Origin: Allobosea sp. Root483D1
GTDB taxonomy: Bacteria > Pseudomonadota > Alphaproteobacteria > Rhizobiales > Beijerinckiaceae
NCBI RefSeq assembly: GCF_001429505.1
Contig: NZ_LMJW01000022.1
Location: 688,853-752,852, forward strand
Length of the DNA: 64,000 nt
Direction: 5' to 3'
Part shown: piece by piece, positions 34,907 to 43,745 of the stretch
Layout: every line of letters begins with the position of its first letter
How positions within the stretch are numbered: the first letter of the stretch is position 1
The notes under the pieces: generated by a model
Database searches by the model: none
Told to the model about the DNA's origin: nothing
What the model saw: the letters and a program-made list of their open reading frames with translations, nothing else
Made by a program: the position numbers and the translations under genes

Positions 34907-35926
34907 ATGAACTGGGACCTCGTCCTCGATCTTGCGATCATCGCCGGCAAGAGCCTGCTGCTGCTGGTCTGCCTCCTGGTCTTCATCGCCTTCATCCTGC
35001 TCGCAGACCGCAAGATCTGGGCGGCGGTTCAGCTGCGGCGCGGCCCGAACGTGGTCGGCCCGTTCGGCCTGTTCCAGAGCTTCGCCGACCTGCTGAAGTT
35101 CGTCTTCAAGGAGCCGATCATCCCGTCGGGCTCCAACAAGGGCGTGTTCCTGCTGGCGCCGCTGATCTCTTGCCTGCTCTCGCTGGCGGCCTGGGCGGTG
35201 ATCCCGGTGGCGGATGGCTGGGCGATCGCCGACATCAATGTCGGCATCCTCTACATCTTCGCGATCTCCTCGCTCGGCGTCTACGGCATCATCATGGGCG
35301 GCTGGGCTTCGAACTCGAAGTACCCGTTCCTCAGCGCGCTCCGCTCGGCGGCGCAGATGGTGTCCTACGAGGTCTCGATAGGCTTCGTGATCGTCACCGT
35401 GCTGCTCTGCGTCGGCTCGCTCAACCTGTCGGCGATCGTCGAGGCGCAGAACTCGAAGGCGGGCCTGTTCGGCTGGTACTGGCTGCCGCTCTTCCCGATG
35501 TTCATCGTTTTCTTCATCTCGGCGCTGGCCGAGACGAACCGGCCGCCCTTCGATCTGGCCGAGGCGGAATCGGAGCTCGTCGCGGGCTTCATGGTCGAGT
35601 ACTCCTCGACCCCGTATCTGCTGTTCATGCTCGGCGAATACGTGGCGATCATGACCATGTGCTCGCTGACCACGATCCTGTTCCTCGGGGGGTGGCTGCC
35701 GCCGTTCCCGATCGCGCCTTTCACCTGGCTGCCGGGCGTGTTCTGGTTCGCGCTCAAGGTCTGCCTGGTCTTTTTCATGTTCGCGATGGTGAAGGCCTTC
35801 GTGCCGCGCTACCGCTATGACCAGCTGATGCGGCTGGGCTGGAAGGTCTTCCTGCCGCTGTCGCTGGCTTGCGTCGTGATCGTTGCGGCGGTGCTGCAGA
35901 TCACCGGTTGGGGGCCCGCTCCCTGA
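34907..35926 (+). CDS. nuoH: NADH-quinone oxidoreductase subunit H
   Basis: 339 residues, about eight membrane helices (ND1). Connects the quinone chamber to the proton channels. Conserved LADRKIWAAVQLRRGPNVVGPFGLFQ and the acidic loop FFISALAETNRPPFDLAEAESELVAGFMVEYSS are intact. Confidence 0.98.
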   Translation: MNWDLVLDLAIIAGKSLLLLVCLLVFIAFILLADRKIWAAVQLRRGPNVVGPFGLFQSFADLLKFVFKEPIIPSGSNKGVFLLAPLISCLLSLAAWAVIPVADGWAIADINVGILYIFAISSLGVYGIIMGGWASNSKYPFLSALRSAAQMVSYEVSIGFVIVTVLLCVGSLNLSAIVEAQNSKAGLFGWYWLPLFPMFIVFFISALAETNRPPFDLAEAESELVAGFMVEYSSTPYLLFMLGEYVAIMTMCSLTTILFLGGWLPPFPIAPFTWLPGVFWFALKVCLVFFMFAMVKAFVPRYRYDQLMRLGWKVFLPLSLACVVIVAAVLQITGWGPAP

Positions 35927-36165
35927 TGGCGGGGCAGGCCGGCCTGATCGGAGCCCTGATCGGCTTCGTCGTCGGCCTGATCGAGTATCGGCTCGTCACG
36001 GGCGTTGTGGTTGCGAGCTTACGCCGCACCGACAGCTCGCAGACGCAGGCCGAGAAGGATGATTACGAACGGCGCATCCGCCTGTTGAAGGCGGCGGTGC
36101 TGGTGGTTTCGGTGGGCGGTCTGCCCATCGTCGGGTACCTGGTCGGCCAGACGTTGTTTGGCTGA
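35926..36165 (+). CDS. small two-helix membrane protein between nuoH and nuoI
   Basis: 79 residues. Two hydrophobic segments (LIGALIGFVVGLIEYRLVTGVVV and AAVLVVSVGGLPIVGYLVG) are joined by a charged loop (RRTDSSQTQAEKDDYERR). The ATG overlaps the nuoH stop (TGATG) and the gene ends 19 nt before nuoI, so it is a genuine member of the operon. It is not one of the 14 core subunits and no family was recognised. Candidate accessory or assembly factor of complex I. Confidence 0.75.
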   Translation: MAGQAGLIGALIGFVVGLIEYRLVTGVVVASLRRTDSSQTQAEKDDYERRIRLLKAAVLVVSVGGLPIVGYLVGQTLFG

Positions 36166-36184
36166 GGATAGAAGGACGAGAAGG

Positions 36185-36673
36185 ATGTCACTCGCGCAAG
36201 CCGCCAAGGGACTGCTCCTCAAGGAGTTCGTCGGCGCGTTCGCCTTGTCGATGCGTTACTTCTTCAAGCCGAAGGCGACGCTGAACTACCCCTTCGAGAA
36301 GGGCGTGCTCTCGCCGCGCTTCCGGGGCGAGCATGCGCTGCGCCGCTATCCGAACGGCGAGGAGCGCTGCATCGCCTGCAAGCTCTGCGAGGCGATCTGC
36401 CCGGCGCAGGCGATCACGATCGAGGCCGGCCCGCGCCGCAACGACGGCACCCGCCGTACGACGCGCTACGACATCGACATGACCAAGTGCATCTATTGCG
36501 GCTTCTGCCAGGAGGCCTGCCCGGTCGACGCCATCGTCGAGGGCCCGAATTTCGAGTTCGCCACCGAGACGCGCGAGGAGCTGTTCTACGACAAGGACAA
36601 GCTGCTCGATAACGGCGCCCGCTGGGAACGCGAGATCGCGCGCAACATCGCGATGGATGCGCCGTATCGCTGA
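36185..36673 (+). CDS. nuoI: NADH-quinone oxidoreductase subunit I
   Basis: 162 residues, the TYKY subunit with two [4Fe-4S] clusters (N6a, N6b): motifs CIACKLCEAICP and CIYCGFCQEACP. An amphipathic N-terminus (LLLKEFVGAFALSMRYFFKP) contacts the membrane. AGGA precedes the ATG. Confidence 0.98.
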   Translation: MSLAQAAKGLLLKEFVGAFALSMRYFFKPKATLNYPFEKGVLSPRFRGEHALRRYPNGEERCIACKLCEAICPAQAITIEAGPRRNDGTRRTTRYDIDMTKCIYCGFCQEACPVDAIVEGPNFEFATETREELFYDKDKLLDNGARWEREIARNIAMDAPYR

Positions 36674-36694
36674 GGATGATGGCCCGTCGCGCGG

Positions 36695-36723
36695 TTGTCG
36701 CGTCCGGCGGGCCTGACTATAGA
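36695..36723 (+). promoter_or_regulatory. candidate internal promoter upstream of nuoJ
   Basis: TTGTCG (36695-36700), 17-nt spacer, TATAGA (36718-36723), in the 128-nt gap between nuoI and nuoJ, by far the longest gap after nuoB in the operon. Confidence 0.5.
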
Positions 36724-36771
36724 CGCTCCAAACTGCGGCGGGTCGTTATCCGCCGTTTGACGAAACGAGGG

Positions 36772-36787
36772 CCGCCCGCAAGGGCGG
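36772..36787 (+). other. hairpin in the nuoJ leader
   Basis: CCGCCC-GCAA-GGGCGG, a 6-bp stem with a GNRA-type loop followed by AAA and then the nuoJ start region. A second stem CGGCGG...CCGCCG lies just upstream. Possibly an RNA-stability or translation-control element. Confidence 0.45.
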
Positions 36788-36801
36788 AAAGGCTGGCGAA
36801 G

Positions 36802-37425
36802 ATGAATGCCGCAGCGGCTTTCTTCTATCTCTTTTCAGGCGTCACCATCGCCTCGGCGCTGATGGTGATTTCGGCGCGCAACCCCGTGCATTCGGTGTTG
36901 TTCCTGATCCTCGCCTTCGTCAACGCGGCGGGCCTGTTCCTGCTGCTCGGGGCCGAGTTCCTGGCGATGCTGCTGGTCGTCGTCTATGTCGGCGCCGTCG
37001 CAGTGCTCTTCCTCTTCGTGGTGATGATGCTCGATGTCGACTTCGCCGAGCTGCGCCAGGGCTTCCTGCAATACCTGCCGATCGGCGGCCTGATCGGGCT
37101 GATCTTCGCGGTCGAATTGCTGCTGGTCGTCGGCGCCTGGGTGATCGATCCGCAGATCGCGCGCGCCCCGGTCGCGGCGATCCCCGCCGGCGTCACCAAC
37201 ACGGCCGCGCTCGGCCAGGTGCTCTATACGAAGTACATCTACTACTTCCAGGCCGCCGGCCTCGTCCTGCTGGTCGCGATGATCGGCGCGATCGTGCTGA
37301 CGCTGCGCGACCGCAAGGGCATCAAGCGCCAGGATATCCCGACGCAGAACGCCCGGACCAAGGAAGCGGCGATGGATGTGAAGAAGGTGCCTTCGCGCGC
37401 CGGCGTTCCCGAGGAGATGGCGTGA
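36802..37425 (+). CDS. nuoJ: NADH-quinone oxidoreductase subunit J
   Basis: 207 residues, five membrane helices (ND6). Conserved NPVHSVLFLILAFVNAAGLFLLLGAEFLAM and VYVGAVAVLFLFVVMML with the pi-bulge helix. A hydrophilic C-terminal tail follows the last helix. Start MNAAAAFFYLF at 36802 with AAGG upstream; the longer frame from 36676 crosses the hairpins and promoter and is rejected. Confidence 0.96.
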   Translation: MNAAAAFFYLFSGVTIASALMVISARNPVHSVLFLILAFVNAAGLFLLLGAEFLAMLLVVVYVGAVAVLFLFVVMMLDVDFAELRQGFLQYLPIGGLIGLIFAVELLLVVGAWVIDPQIARAPVAAIPAGVTNTAALGQVLYTKYIYYFQAAGLVLLVAMIGAIVLTLRDRKGIKRQDIPTQNARTKEAAMDVKKVPSRAGVPEEMA

Positions 37426-37730
37426 TGGTCGGGCTTGGTTCTTACCTCTCGGTCGCTGCGATCCTGTTCACGCTCGGCGTGCTCGGCATCTTCATCAACC
37501 GCAAGAACGTCATCGTCATCCTGATGTCGATCGAGCTGATCCTGCTCTCGGTCAACCTCAACTTCGTCGCCTTCTCGAGCTTCCTGAACGACATCGTCGG
37601 CCAGGTCTTCGCGATGCTGGTGCTGACCGTCGCCGCTGCCGAAGCGGCGATCGGGCTCGCCATTCTCGTCGTCTACTTCCGCAACCGCGGCACGATCGCG
37701 GTGGAAGACATCAACATGATGAAAGGCTGA
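37425..37730 (+). CDS. nuoK: NADH-quinone oxidoreductase subunit K
   Basis: 101 residues, three membrane helices (ND4L) with the conserved glutamates in MSIELILLSVNLNF and AAAEAAIGLAI that take part in proton transfer. ATG at 37425 overlaps the nuoJ stop (TGATG); GAGGAG lies 8 nt upstream. Confidence 0.97.
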   Translation: MVGLGSYLSVAAILFTLGVLGIFINRKNVIVILMSIELILLSVNLNFVAFSSFLNDIVGQVFAMLVLTVAAAEAAIGLAILVVYFRNRGTIAVEDINMMKG

Positions 37731-37756
37731 GCGCGGAAACGCGCCCGTAACCTGCC

Positions 37757-39790
37757 ATGTATCAAGCGATTGTCTTCCTCCCCCTGATCGGCTTCTTCAT
37801 CGCCGGCATCTTCGGCCGGCTGATCGGCGCCCGCGCCTCGGAGATCGTCACCACCACGCTGCTGCTGGTTTCGGCAGTGCTGTCCTGGATCGCCCTCTTC
37901 CAGGTCGGCTTCGGTTCCGGCACCACCCGCGTCCAGGTCGCGACCTGGCTGGCCTCGGCCGATCTGCGTGTCGACTGGGCCTTCCGGATCGACACGCTGA
38001 CCGCGGTCATGCTGGTCGTGGTCAACACCGTCTCGTCGCTCGTGCATGTCTATTCGATCGGGTACATGCACGAGGACCCGTCGCGGCCGCGCTTCTTCGC
38101 CTATCTGTCGCTGTTCACCTTCGCCATGCTGATGCTGGTGACGGCCGACAACCTCGTGCAGATGTTCTTCGGCTGGGAAGGCGTCGGCCTCGCCTCCTAT
38201 CTCCTGATCGGCTTCTGGTACCAGAAGCCCTCGGCCAACGCCGCAGCGATCAAGGCCTTCGTCGTCAACCGCGTCGGCGATTTCGGCTTCCTGCTCGGCA
38301 TCTTCCTGGTCTTCGTGCTGACCGGTTCGGTCGCATTCGACAGCATCTTCCCGCAGATCGTCGGGCTCACGGAGCGCAGCTTCCGTTTCCTCGGCTATGA
38401 CTGGAACGCGCTGACGCTGACGGCTTTGCTGCTGTTCATGGGCGCCATGGGCAAGTCGGCGCAGTTCCTGCTGCACACCTGGCTGCCGGACGCGATGGAA
38501 GGGCCGACTCCTGTCTCGGCGCTGATCCATGCCGCGACCATGGTCACCGCCGGCGTCTTCATGGTGGCGCGCCTGTCGCCGATCTTCGAATACGCACCCG
38601 TAGCGCTGACCGTCGTCGTCGTCATCGGCGCCACCACCGCCTTCTTCGCCGCGACCGTCGGCCTGGTGCAGAACGACATCAAGCGCGTCATCGCCTATTC
38701 GACCTGCTCGCAGCTCGGCTACATGTTCGTGGCGATGGGTGTCGGCGCCTATTCGGCCGGCATCTTCCATTTGTTCACCCACGCCTTCTTCAAGGCGCTG
38801 CTCTTCCTGGGCGCCGGTTCGGTCATCCATGCGATGCACCACGAGCAGGACATGCGGAACATGGGCGGCCTGCGGAAGTACATCCCGTTCACCGCCGCGG
38901 CGATGACGATCGGCACGCTGGCGCTGACCGGCTTCCCGCTCTTCGCCGGCTACTTCTCCAAGGACGCGATCATCGAGAGCGCCTATGCCTCGGTGCCGCA
39001 TGGCGGATTCGCCAGCTCCTATGCCTTCGTGCTGTTGGTCGTCGCCGCGCTGATGACCTCGTTCTACTCCTGGCGCCTCTATTTCATGACCTTCGAGGGC
39101 GCGCCGCGTTGGGGCGGTCACGGGCACGATGCGCACGGTCATGACGACCACGCGCATGGCCACGGGCATGACGATCATGCTCACGCCGCGCATGGTCATG
39201 ACGATCACGGCCATGGTCACGACCACAAGCCGCATGAGAGCCCGCTCTCGATGCTGATCCCGCTAGCGGTGTTGTCGCTTGGCGCGATCGCGGCCGGCTA
39301 CGCCTTCAAGGAGGCGTTCATCGGCCACGATTACGAGCATTTCTGGAAGGCGGCGCTGTTCACCGGCAAGGACAACCACATCCTGCACGCCATGCACGAA
39401 GTGCCGAAATGGGTGGTCTGGTCGCCTTTCGTCGCGATGCTGCTCGGCTTCCTGCTGGCGCTCTACATGTACGTTCTACGCCCGGACGTGCCCGGCAAGC
39501 TCGCCGCCGCCAACCCGGTGCTCTACAAGTTCCTGCTCAACAAGTGGTACTTCGACGAGATCTACGACTTCCTGTTCGTGCGTCCGGCGATGTGGCTCGG
39601 CCGCTTTCTCTGGAAGAAGGGCGACGGCGCCGTCATCGATGGCCTCGGCCCGGACGGGGTCTCGGCCCGCGTCGTCGACGTGACCAACCGGGTCGTGCGG
39701 CTGCAGACCGGCTATGTCTACCACTATGCCTTCGCCATGCTGATCGGCGTCGCCGGGCTGGTGACCTGGTACCTCATGGCCCGTGGGTGA
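37757..39790 (+). CDS. nuoL: NADH-quinone oxidoreductase subunit L, with a histidine-rich loop
   Basis: 677 residues, the distal antiporter-like subunit (ND5) with many membrane helices and the long lateral helix at its C-terminus. Typical GWEGVGLASYLLIGFWYQKPSANAAAIKAFVVNRVGD and HTWLPDAMEGPTPVSALIHAATMV segments. Residues 455-493 form an insert with 17 histidines in 39 residues, arranged as HGHDDH-type repeats, in the loop before the last core helices. Ends a few bases into nuoM. Confidence 0.97.
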   Translation: MYQAIVFLPLIGFFIAGIFGRLIGARASEIVTTTLLLVSAVLSWIALFQVGFGSGTTRVQVATWLASADLRVDWAFRIDTLTAVMLVVVNTVSSLVHVYSIGYMHEDPSRPRFFAYLSLFTFAMLMLVTADNLVQMFFGWEGVGLASYLLIGFWYQKPSANAAAIKAFVVNRVGDFGFLLGIFLVFVLTGSVAFDSIFPQIVGLTERSFRFLGYDWNALTLTALLLFMGAMGKSAQFLLHTWLPDAMEGPTPVSALIHAATMVTAGVFMVARLSPIFEYAPVALTVVVVIGATTAFFAATVGLVQNDIKRVIAYSTCSQLGYMFVAMGVGAYSAGIFHLFTHAFFKALLFLGAGSVIHAMHHEQDMRNMGGLRKYIPFTAAAMTIGTLALTGFPLFAGYFSKDAIIESAYASVPHGGFASSYAFVLLVVAALMTSFYSWRLYFMTFEGAPRWGGHGHDAHGHDDHAHGHGHDDHAHAAHGHDDHGHGHDHKPHESPLSMLIPLAVLSLGAIAAGYAFKEAFIGHDYEHFWKAALFTGKDNHILHAMHEVPKWVVWSPFVAMLLGFLLALYMYVLRPDVPGKLAAANPVLYKFLLNKWYFDEIYDFLFVRPAMWLGRFLWKKGDGAVIDGLGPDGVSARVVDVTNRVVRLQTGYVYHYAFAMLIGVAGLVTWYLMARG

Positions 39791-39791
39791 G

Positions 39792-41306
39792 ATGATGTTC
39801 GGCTTCGGTATTCTCACCGGTCTCCTGGTCCTGCCGCTGGTCGGCGCCGCCTTCATCCTGGCGCAGCGCGGCGACGAGGCTTCGGTCAATTCCAACGCCC
39901 GCTGGGCGGCGCTGATCGCGACCGTCGCGACCTTCATCCTGGCGCTGGTCGCCTGGGGTCGCTTCGACTCGGCCAATCCCGGCTTCCAGATGGTCGAGAG
40001 CCATGCCTGGGTCTCGGACATCATCAAGTTCAAGCTCGGCGTCGACGGCTTCTCCTTCCCCTTCGTGGTGCTGACCGCCTTCCTGATGCCGTTCTGCATC
40101 CTGGCGTCCTGGACCTCGGTCACGAAGCGGGTGCGCGAGTACATGGTCGCGTTCCTGATCCTCGAGACGCTGATGATCGGCGTCTTCGTCGCGCTCGACC
40201 TAGTGCTGTTCTACCTGCTGTTCGAAGCCGGCCTGATCCCGATGTTCCTGATCATCGGCATCTGGGGCGGCAAGCGCCGGGTCTACGCCTCGTACAAGTT
40301 CTTCCTCTACACGCTGCTCGGCTCGGTGCTGATGCTGCTCGCCATCATGGCGATGTACTGGAACGCCGGCACCACCGACATCCCGGCGCTGCTGACGCAC
40401 AAGTTCCCGGTCCAGATGCAGCCCTGGCTCTGGCTCGCCTTCTTCGCCTCCTTCGCGGTGAAGATGCCGATGTGGCCGGTTCACACCTGGCTGCCCGATG
40501 CGCACGTCGAGGCGCCGACGGCGGGCTCGGTCATCCTGGCGGCGATCCTGCTGAAGATGGGTGGCTACGGCTTCATCCGCTTCTCGATCCCGATGTTCCC
40601 GGACGCCTCGGCGATGTTCGCGCCGCTGGTCTTCGCGCTCTCCGTCATCGCCATCGTCTACACCTCGCTGGTGGCGCTGATGCAGGAGGACATCAAGAAG
40701 CTGATCGCCTACTCCTCGGTGGCGCATATGGGCTTCGTCACCATGGGCCTGTTCACCTTGACGCCGCAGGGCATCCAGGGCGCGATGTTCCAGATGGTCA
40801 GCCACGGCCTGGTCTCGGGCGCGCTCTTCCTCTGCGTCGGCGTGATCTACGACCGCATGCACACCCGCGAGATCGCCGCCTATGGCGGCCTGGTCAACCG
40901 CATGCCGCTCTATGCGGTGGTGTTCATGATCTTCACCATGGCCAATGTCGGCCTGCCGGGCACGGCCGGATTCGTCGGCGAGTTCCTGACGCTGATGGGC
41001 GCCTTCAAGGCCAATCCCTGGGTGGCGTTCATCGCGACCTTCGGCGTGATCCTGTCGGCGGGCTATGCGCTCTGGCTCTATCGCCGCGTCGTCTTCGGCG
41101 AGCTGGTGAAGCCCGAGCTCAAGGACATCACCGACCTCAACGCCCGCGAGATCGCGATCTTCGTGCCGCTCGTCCTGCTGACCATCTGGTACGGCATCGC
41201 GCCCGGCACGATCCTCGACGCCTTCGCGGCGCCGACCGAAGCCCTCATCAAGAACTATCAGGCTGCCATCACCGCCGCGAAGACGGCGATGTTGGCTGTC
41301 CAGTAA
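39792..41306 (+). CDS. nuoM: NADH-quinone oxidoreductase subunit M
   Basis: 504 residues, antiporter-like subunit (ND4) with about 14 helices. Conserved FYLLFEAGLIPMFLIIGIWGG and WPVHTWLPDAHVEAPTAGSVILAAILLKMGGYG segments, including the proton-channel glutamate and lysines. Starts with tandem ATG codons at 39792/39795, directly after the nuoL stop. Confidence 0.97.
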   Translation: MMFGFGILTGLLVLPLVGAAFILAQRGDEASVNSNARWAALIATVATFILALVAWGRFDSANPGFQMVESHAWVSDIIKFKLGVDGFSFPFVVLTAFLMPFCILASWTSVTKRVREYMVAFLILETLMIGVFVALDLVLFYLLFEAGLIPMFLIIGIWGGKRRVYASYKFFLYTLLGSVLMLLAIMAMYWNAGTTDIPALLTHKFPVQMQPWLWLAFFASFAVKMPMWPVHTWLPDAHVEAPTAGSVILAAILLKMGGYGFIRFSIPMFPDASAMFAPLVFALSVIAIVYTSLVALMQEDIKKLIAYSSVAHMGFVTMGLFTLTPQGIQGAMFQMVSHGLVSGALFLCVGVIYDRMHTREIAAYGGLVNRMPLYAVVFMIFTMANVGLPGTAGFVGEFLTLMGAFKANPWVAFIATFGVILSAGYALWLYRRVVFGELVKPELKDITDLNAREIAIFVPLVLLTIWYGIAPGTILDAFAAPTEALIKNYQAAITAAKTAMLAVQ

Positions 41307-41316
41307 GGCTGCTCCG

Positions 41317-42747
41317 ATGAACACCTTGCCCGCTCTCGGTCCCGCGCTCCCGGAAATCATCCTGGCACTCGGCGCCATCGCCATGGTGCTCTACGGTGCC
41401 ATCCAGGGCGAGCGCTCGACGCGCACGCTCGAGATCGCGGCGCTTGCGCTCTTTGCGCTGGCGCTGGTGCTCGTCCTGCGCGGCGAGGGCAAGGTCGTCA
41501 CCTTCAACGGCGCCTTCATCGCCGACGGTTTCGCCCGCTTCATGAAAGTGCTGACGCTGATCGGCGCCGCCGCAGCGATCGTGCTCTCGGCCGATTTCCT
41601 GCGCCGCGACGGCGCCATGCGCTTCGAGTTTCCGATCCTCGTCGTCCTCGCCACCGTCGGCATGATGATGATGATCTCGGCCAACGACCTGATCGGGCTC
41701 TATGTCGGCCTGGAGCTGCAGTCGCTCGCGCTGTACGTCGTCGCGGCCTTCGATCGCGATAATCCGCGCTCGACCGAGGCCGGCTTGAAATATTTCGTCC
41801 TCGGCGCGCTCTCCTCGGGCATGCTGCTCTATGGCTCGTCCATGGTCTACGGCTTCACCGGCACGGTCGGCTATGCCGGCATCGCCGAAGCGGTGAAGGG
41901 CGGGCATCCCGGCATCGGCCTGATCATCGGCCTCGTCTTCGTCGCCGCCGGCGTCGCCTTCAAGATCTCGGCCGTGCCGTTCCACATGTGGACGCCGGAC
42001 GTCTACGAGGGCGCGCCGACCCCGGTCGCGGCCTTCTTCGCCTCGGCGCCCAAGATGGCGGCGATGGCGATGACCGTGCGCATCTTCGTCGGCGCCTTCC
42101 CGGGCGCGCTGCACGACTGGCAGCAGATCATCATCTTCATGTCGATCGCCTCGATGGCGCTCGGCGCCTTTGCTGCGATCGGCCAGACCAACATCAAGCG
42201 ACTGCTCGCCTATTCCTCGATCGCCAACATGGGCTACGCGCTGGTCGGTCTCGCCGCCGGCACGCCCGCTGGCGTCCAGGGCGTGATGACCTATATGGCG
42301 ATCTACCTCGCCACCACGCTCGCGGCCTTCGCCTGCGTCTTGATGATGAACCGCAACGGCAAGCCGGTCGAGGAGATCGGCGAGCTCGCAGGCCTGTCCC
42401 GCACCAATGGCTGGATGGCGTTCGCGATGTCGATGATGATGTTCTCGCTCGCCGGCATCCCGCCGCTCGCCGGCTTCTGGGCGAAGTGGTACGTCTTCCT
42501 CGCCGCGATCGAGGCCAAGCTCTATGTGCTCGCCGTCGTCGGCGTCGTCACCAGCGTCGTCGGCGCCTATTACTATCTGCGCATCGTCAAGCTGATCTAT
42601 TTCGACGACGCCAAGCCGGCCTTCGACAAGGGCGATGCCGGCGTGCGCGGCGTGCTGCTGATCTCGGCACTGTTCGTGCTGGTGCTGTCCTTCCTGCCGG
42701 CGCCGCTGTTCGACTCCGCTGCCGCGGCGGCAAAGTCGCTGTTCTGA
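41317..42747 (+). CDS. nuoN: NADH-quinone oxidoreductase subunit N
   Basis: 476 residues, antiporter-like subunit (ND2) with about 14 helices. Family segments are LYVGLELQSLALYVVAAFDRDNPRSTEAGLKYFVLGALSSG and PFHMWTPDVYEGAPTPVAAFFASAPKMAAM. Last subunit gene of the operon; a REP-like element follows 8 nt after the stop. Confidence 0.97.
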   Translation: MNTLPALGPALPEIILALGAIAMVLYGAIQGERSTRTLEIAALALFALALVLVLRGEGKVVTFNGAFIADGFARFMKVLTLIGAAAAIVLSADFLRRDGAMRFEFPILVVLATVGMMMMISANDLIGLYVGLELQSLALYVVAAFDRDNPRSTEAGLKYFVLGALSSGMLLYGSSMVYGFTGTVGYAGIAEAVKGGHPGIGLIIGLVFVAAGVAFKISAVPFHMWTPDVYEGAPTPVAAFFASAPKMAAMAMTVRIFVGAFPGALHDWQQIIIFMSIASMALGAFAAIGQTNIKRLLAYSSIANMGYALVGLAAGTPAGVQGVMTYMAIYLATTLAAFACVLMMNRNGKPVEEIGELAGLSRTNGWMAFAMSMMMFSLAGIPPLAGFWAKWYVFLAAIEAKLYVLAVVGVVTSVVGAYYYLRIVKLIYFDDAKPAFDKGDAGVRGVLLISALFVLVLSFLPAPLFDSAAAAAKSLF

Positions 42748-42755
42748 TGCTCCGC

Positions 42756-42846
42756 CGTCATTCTCGGGCGAAGCGAAGCGCGGACCCGAGAATCTCAGGA
42801 CCAGTAGCTGGATTCAGAGATGCTCGGGTCAAGCCCGGGCATGACG
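42756..42846. repeat. REP-like palindromic element, copy 1
   Basis: Begins CGTCATTCTCGGG and ends CCCGGGCATGACG. Two nested hairpins (ATTCTCGGG/CCCGAGAAT, and TGCTCGGG-TCAA-GCCCGGGCA) are closed by CGTCAT/ATGACG. It fills the gap between nuoN and birA. Confidence 0.8.
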
Positions 42847-42859
42847 ACCTGGGATCGGC

Positions 42860-43639
42860 ATGCTGAGCGAAACGGCGCGCACCGCCGGCTATCGCCTGAT
42901 CGTCCGTGACGAGGTCGCCTCCACTATGGAGGAGGCGCGGCGGGCGCTCGGCGAGGGCGATCCGGGGCGGCTCTGGGTCGTCGCGAAAAGCCAGAATGCC
43001 GGTCGCGGCCGGCACGGCCGGCACTGGGGCTCGCCGCCCGGCAATCTCTACGCCAGCCTGCTCATGGTCGCGCCCTGCGAGCCGGCGCTCGCGCCGCAGC
43101 TCGGCTTCGTCGCCGGGCTTGCCCTCCACGATGCGGCTGCAGTTGTGACCGGGCTTTCCGCCCCGACGCTCGCCCTGAAATGGCCGAACGATTTGCTGAT
43201 CGGCGGCGCCAAGGCGTCGGGCCTGCTGCTCGAAGGCGAGAACCGGGCAGGGCACTTCAACGTCATCTTCGGCTTCGGCGTCAACATCGCCTCGTCGCCG
43301 GAAGGGACGCCCTATCCGGCGACGCATCTTGCTGCGCATGCGGCTGACGCGACCGTCGAGCGTCTGCTGTTGGCCCTGTCGGACGCCTGGGATCGGCGCT
43401 TTTCGGCCTGGTCGCTGCCCGGCGGTTTCGGCCCGATCCGTGCCGCCTGGCTGGAGCGAGCCGCCTATCTCGGCGAGACCATCACCATGCGCCTACCGGA
43501 AGGGCCGGTCTCCGGCCGCTTCCTCGGCCTCGACGCCTCCGGGCGGCTCGACCTGGAGACGGAAGGCGGAAGGCGGCTGATCGATGCCGGCGACCTCTAT
43601 TTCGGCTCGACGCCCATTTCGGGCGCACCGGCAGGTTGA
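42860..43639 (+). CDS. birA: biotin--[acetyl-CoA-carboxylase] ligase
   Basis: 259 residues. Attaches biotin to carboxylase carrier domains via biotinyl-AMP. Active-site segments GRGRHGRHWGSPPGNLYASLLM and LKWPNDLLIGGAKASGLLLEG are intact, with a C-terminal SH3-like domain. It lacks the N-terminal HTH of E. coli BirA, so it is a ligase only, not a repressor. Downstream of nuoN as in other Hyphomicrobiales. Confidence 0.95.
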   Translation: MLSETARTAGYRLIVRDEVASTMEEARRALGEGDPGRLWVVAKSQNAGRGRHGRHWGSPPGNLYASLLMVAPCEPALAPQLGFVAGLALHDAAAVVTGLSAPTLALKWPNDLLIGGAKASGLLLEGENRAGHFNVIFGFGVNIASSPEGTPYPATHLAAHAADATVERLLLALSDAWDRRFSAWSLPGGFGPIRAAWLERAAYLGETITMRLPEGPVSGRFLGLDASGRLDLETEGGRRLIDAGDLYFGSTPISGAPAG

Positions 43640-43745
43640 GGCAACGCTTCCGCCTGCTCCTGCCGCTATGGAGGCGCGTTGGAGAGCATGCTAGGCCTGC
43701 CGCCGCCCGCTTCGCCCGCCTCAGCATAGAACGTCAGGATATCCA

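Noticed and set aside
37673..39235. 520-residue minus-strand frame opposite nuoL
   Set aside because: His/Asp/Glu-rich antisense translation; nuoL on the plus strand is complete.
39116..39235. Histidine-rich repeats in nuoL as a CRISPR-like or tandem repeat array
   Set aside because: The short units are in frame within nuoL and encode a loop; there are no regular spacers.
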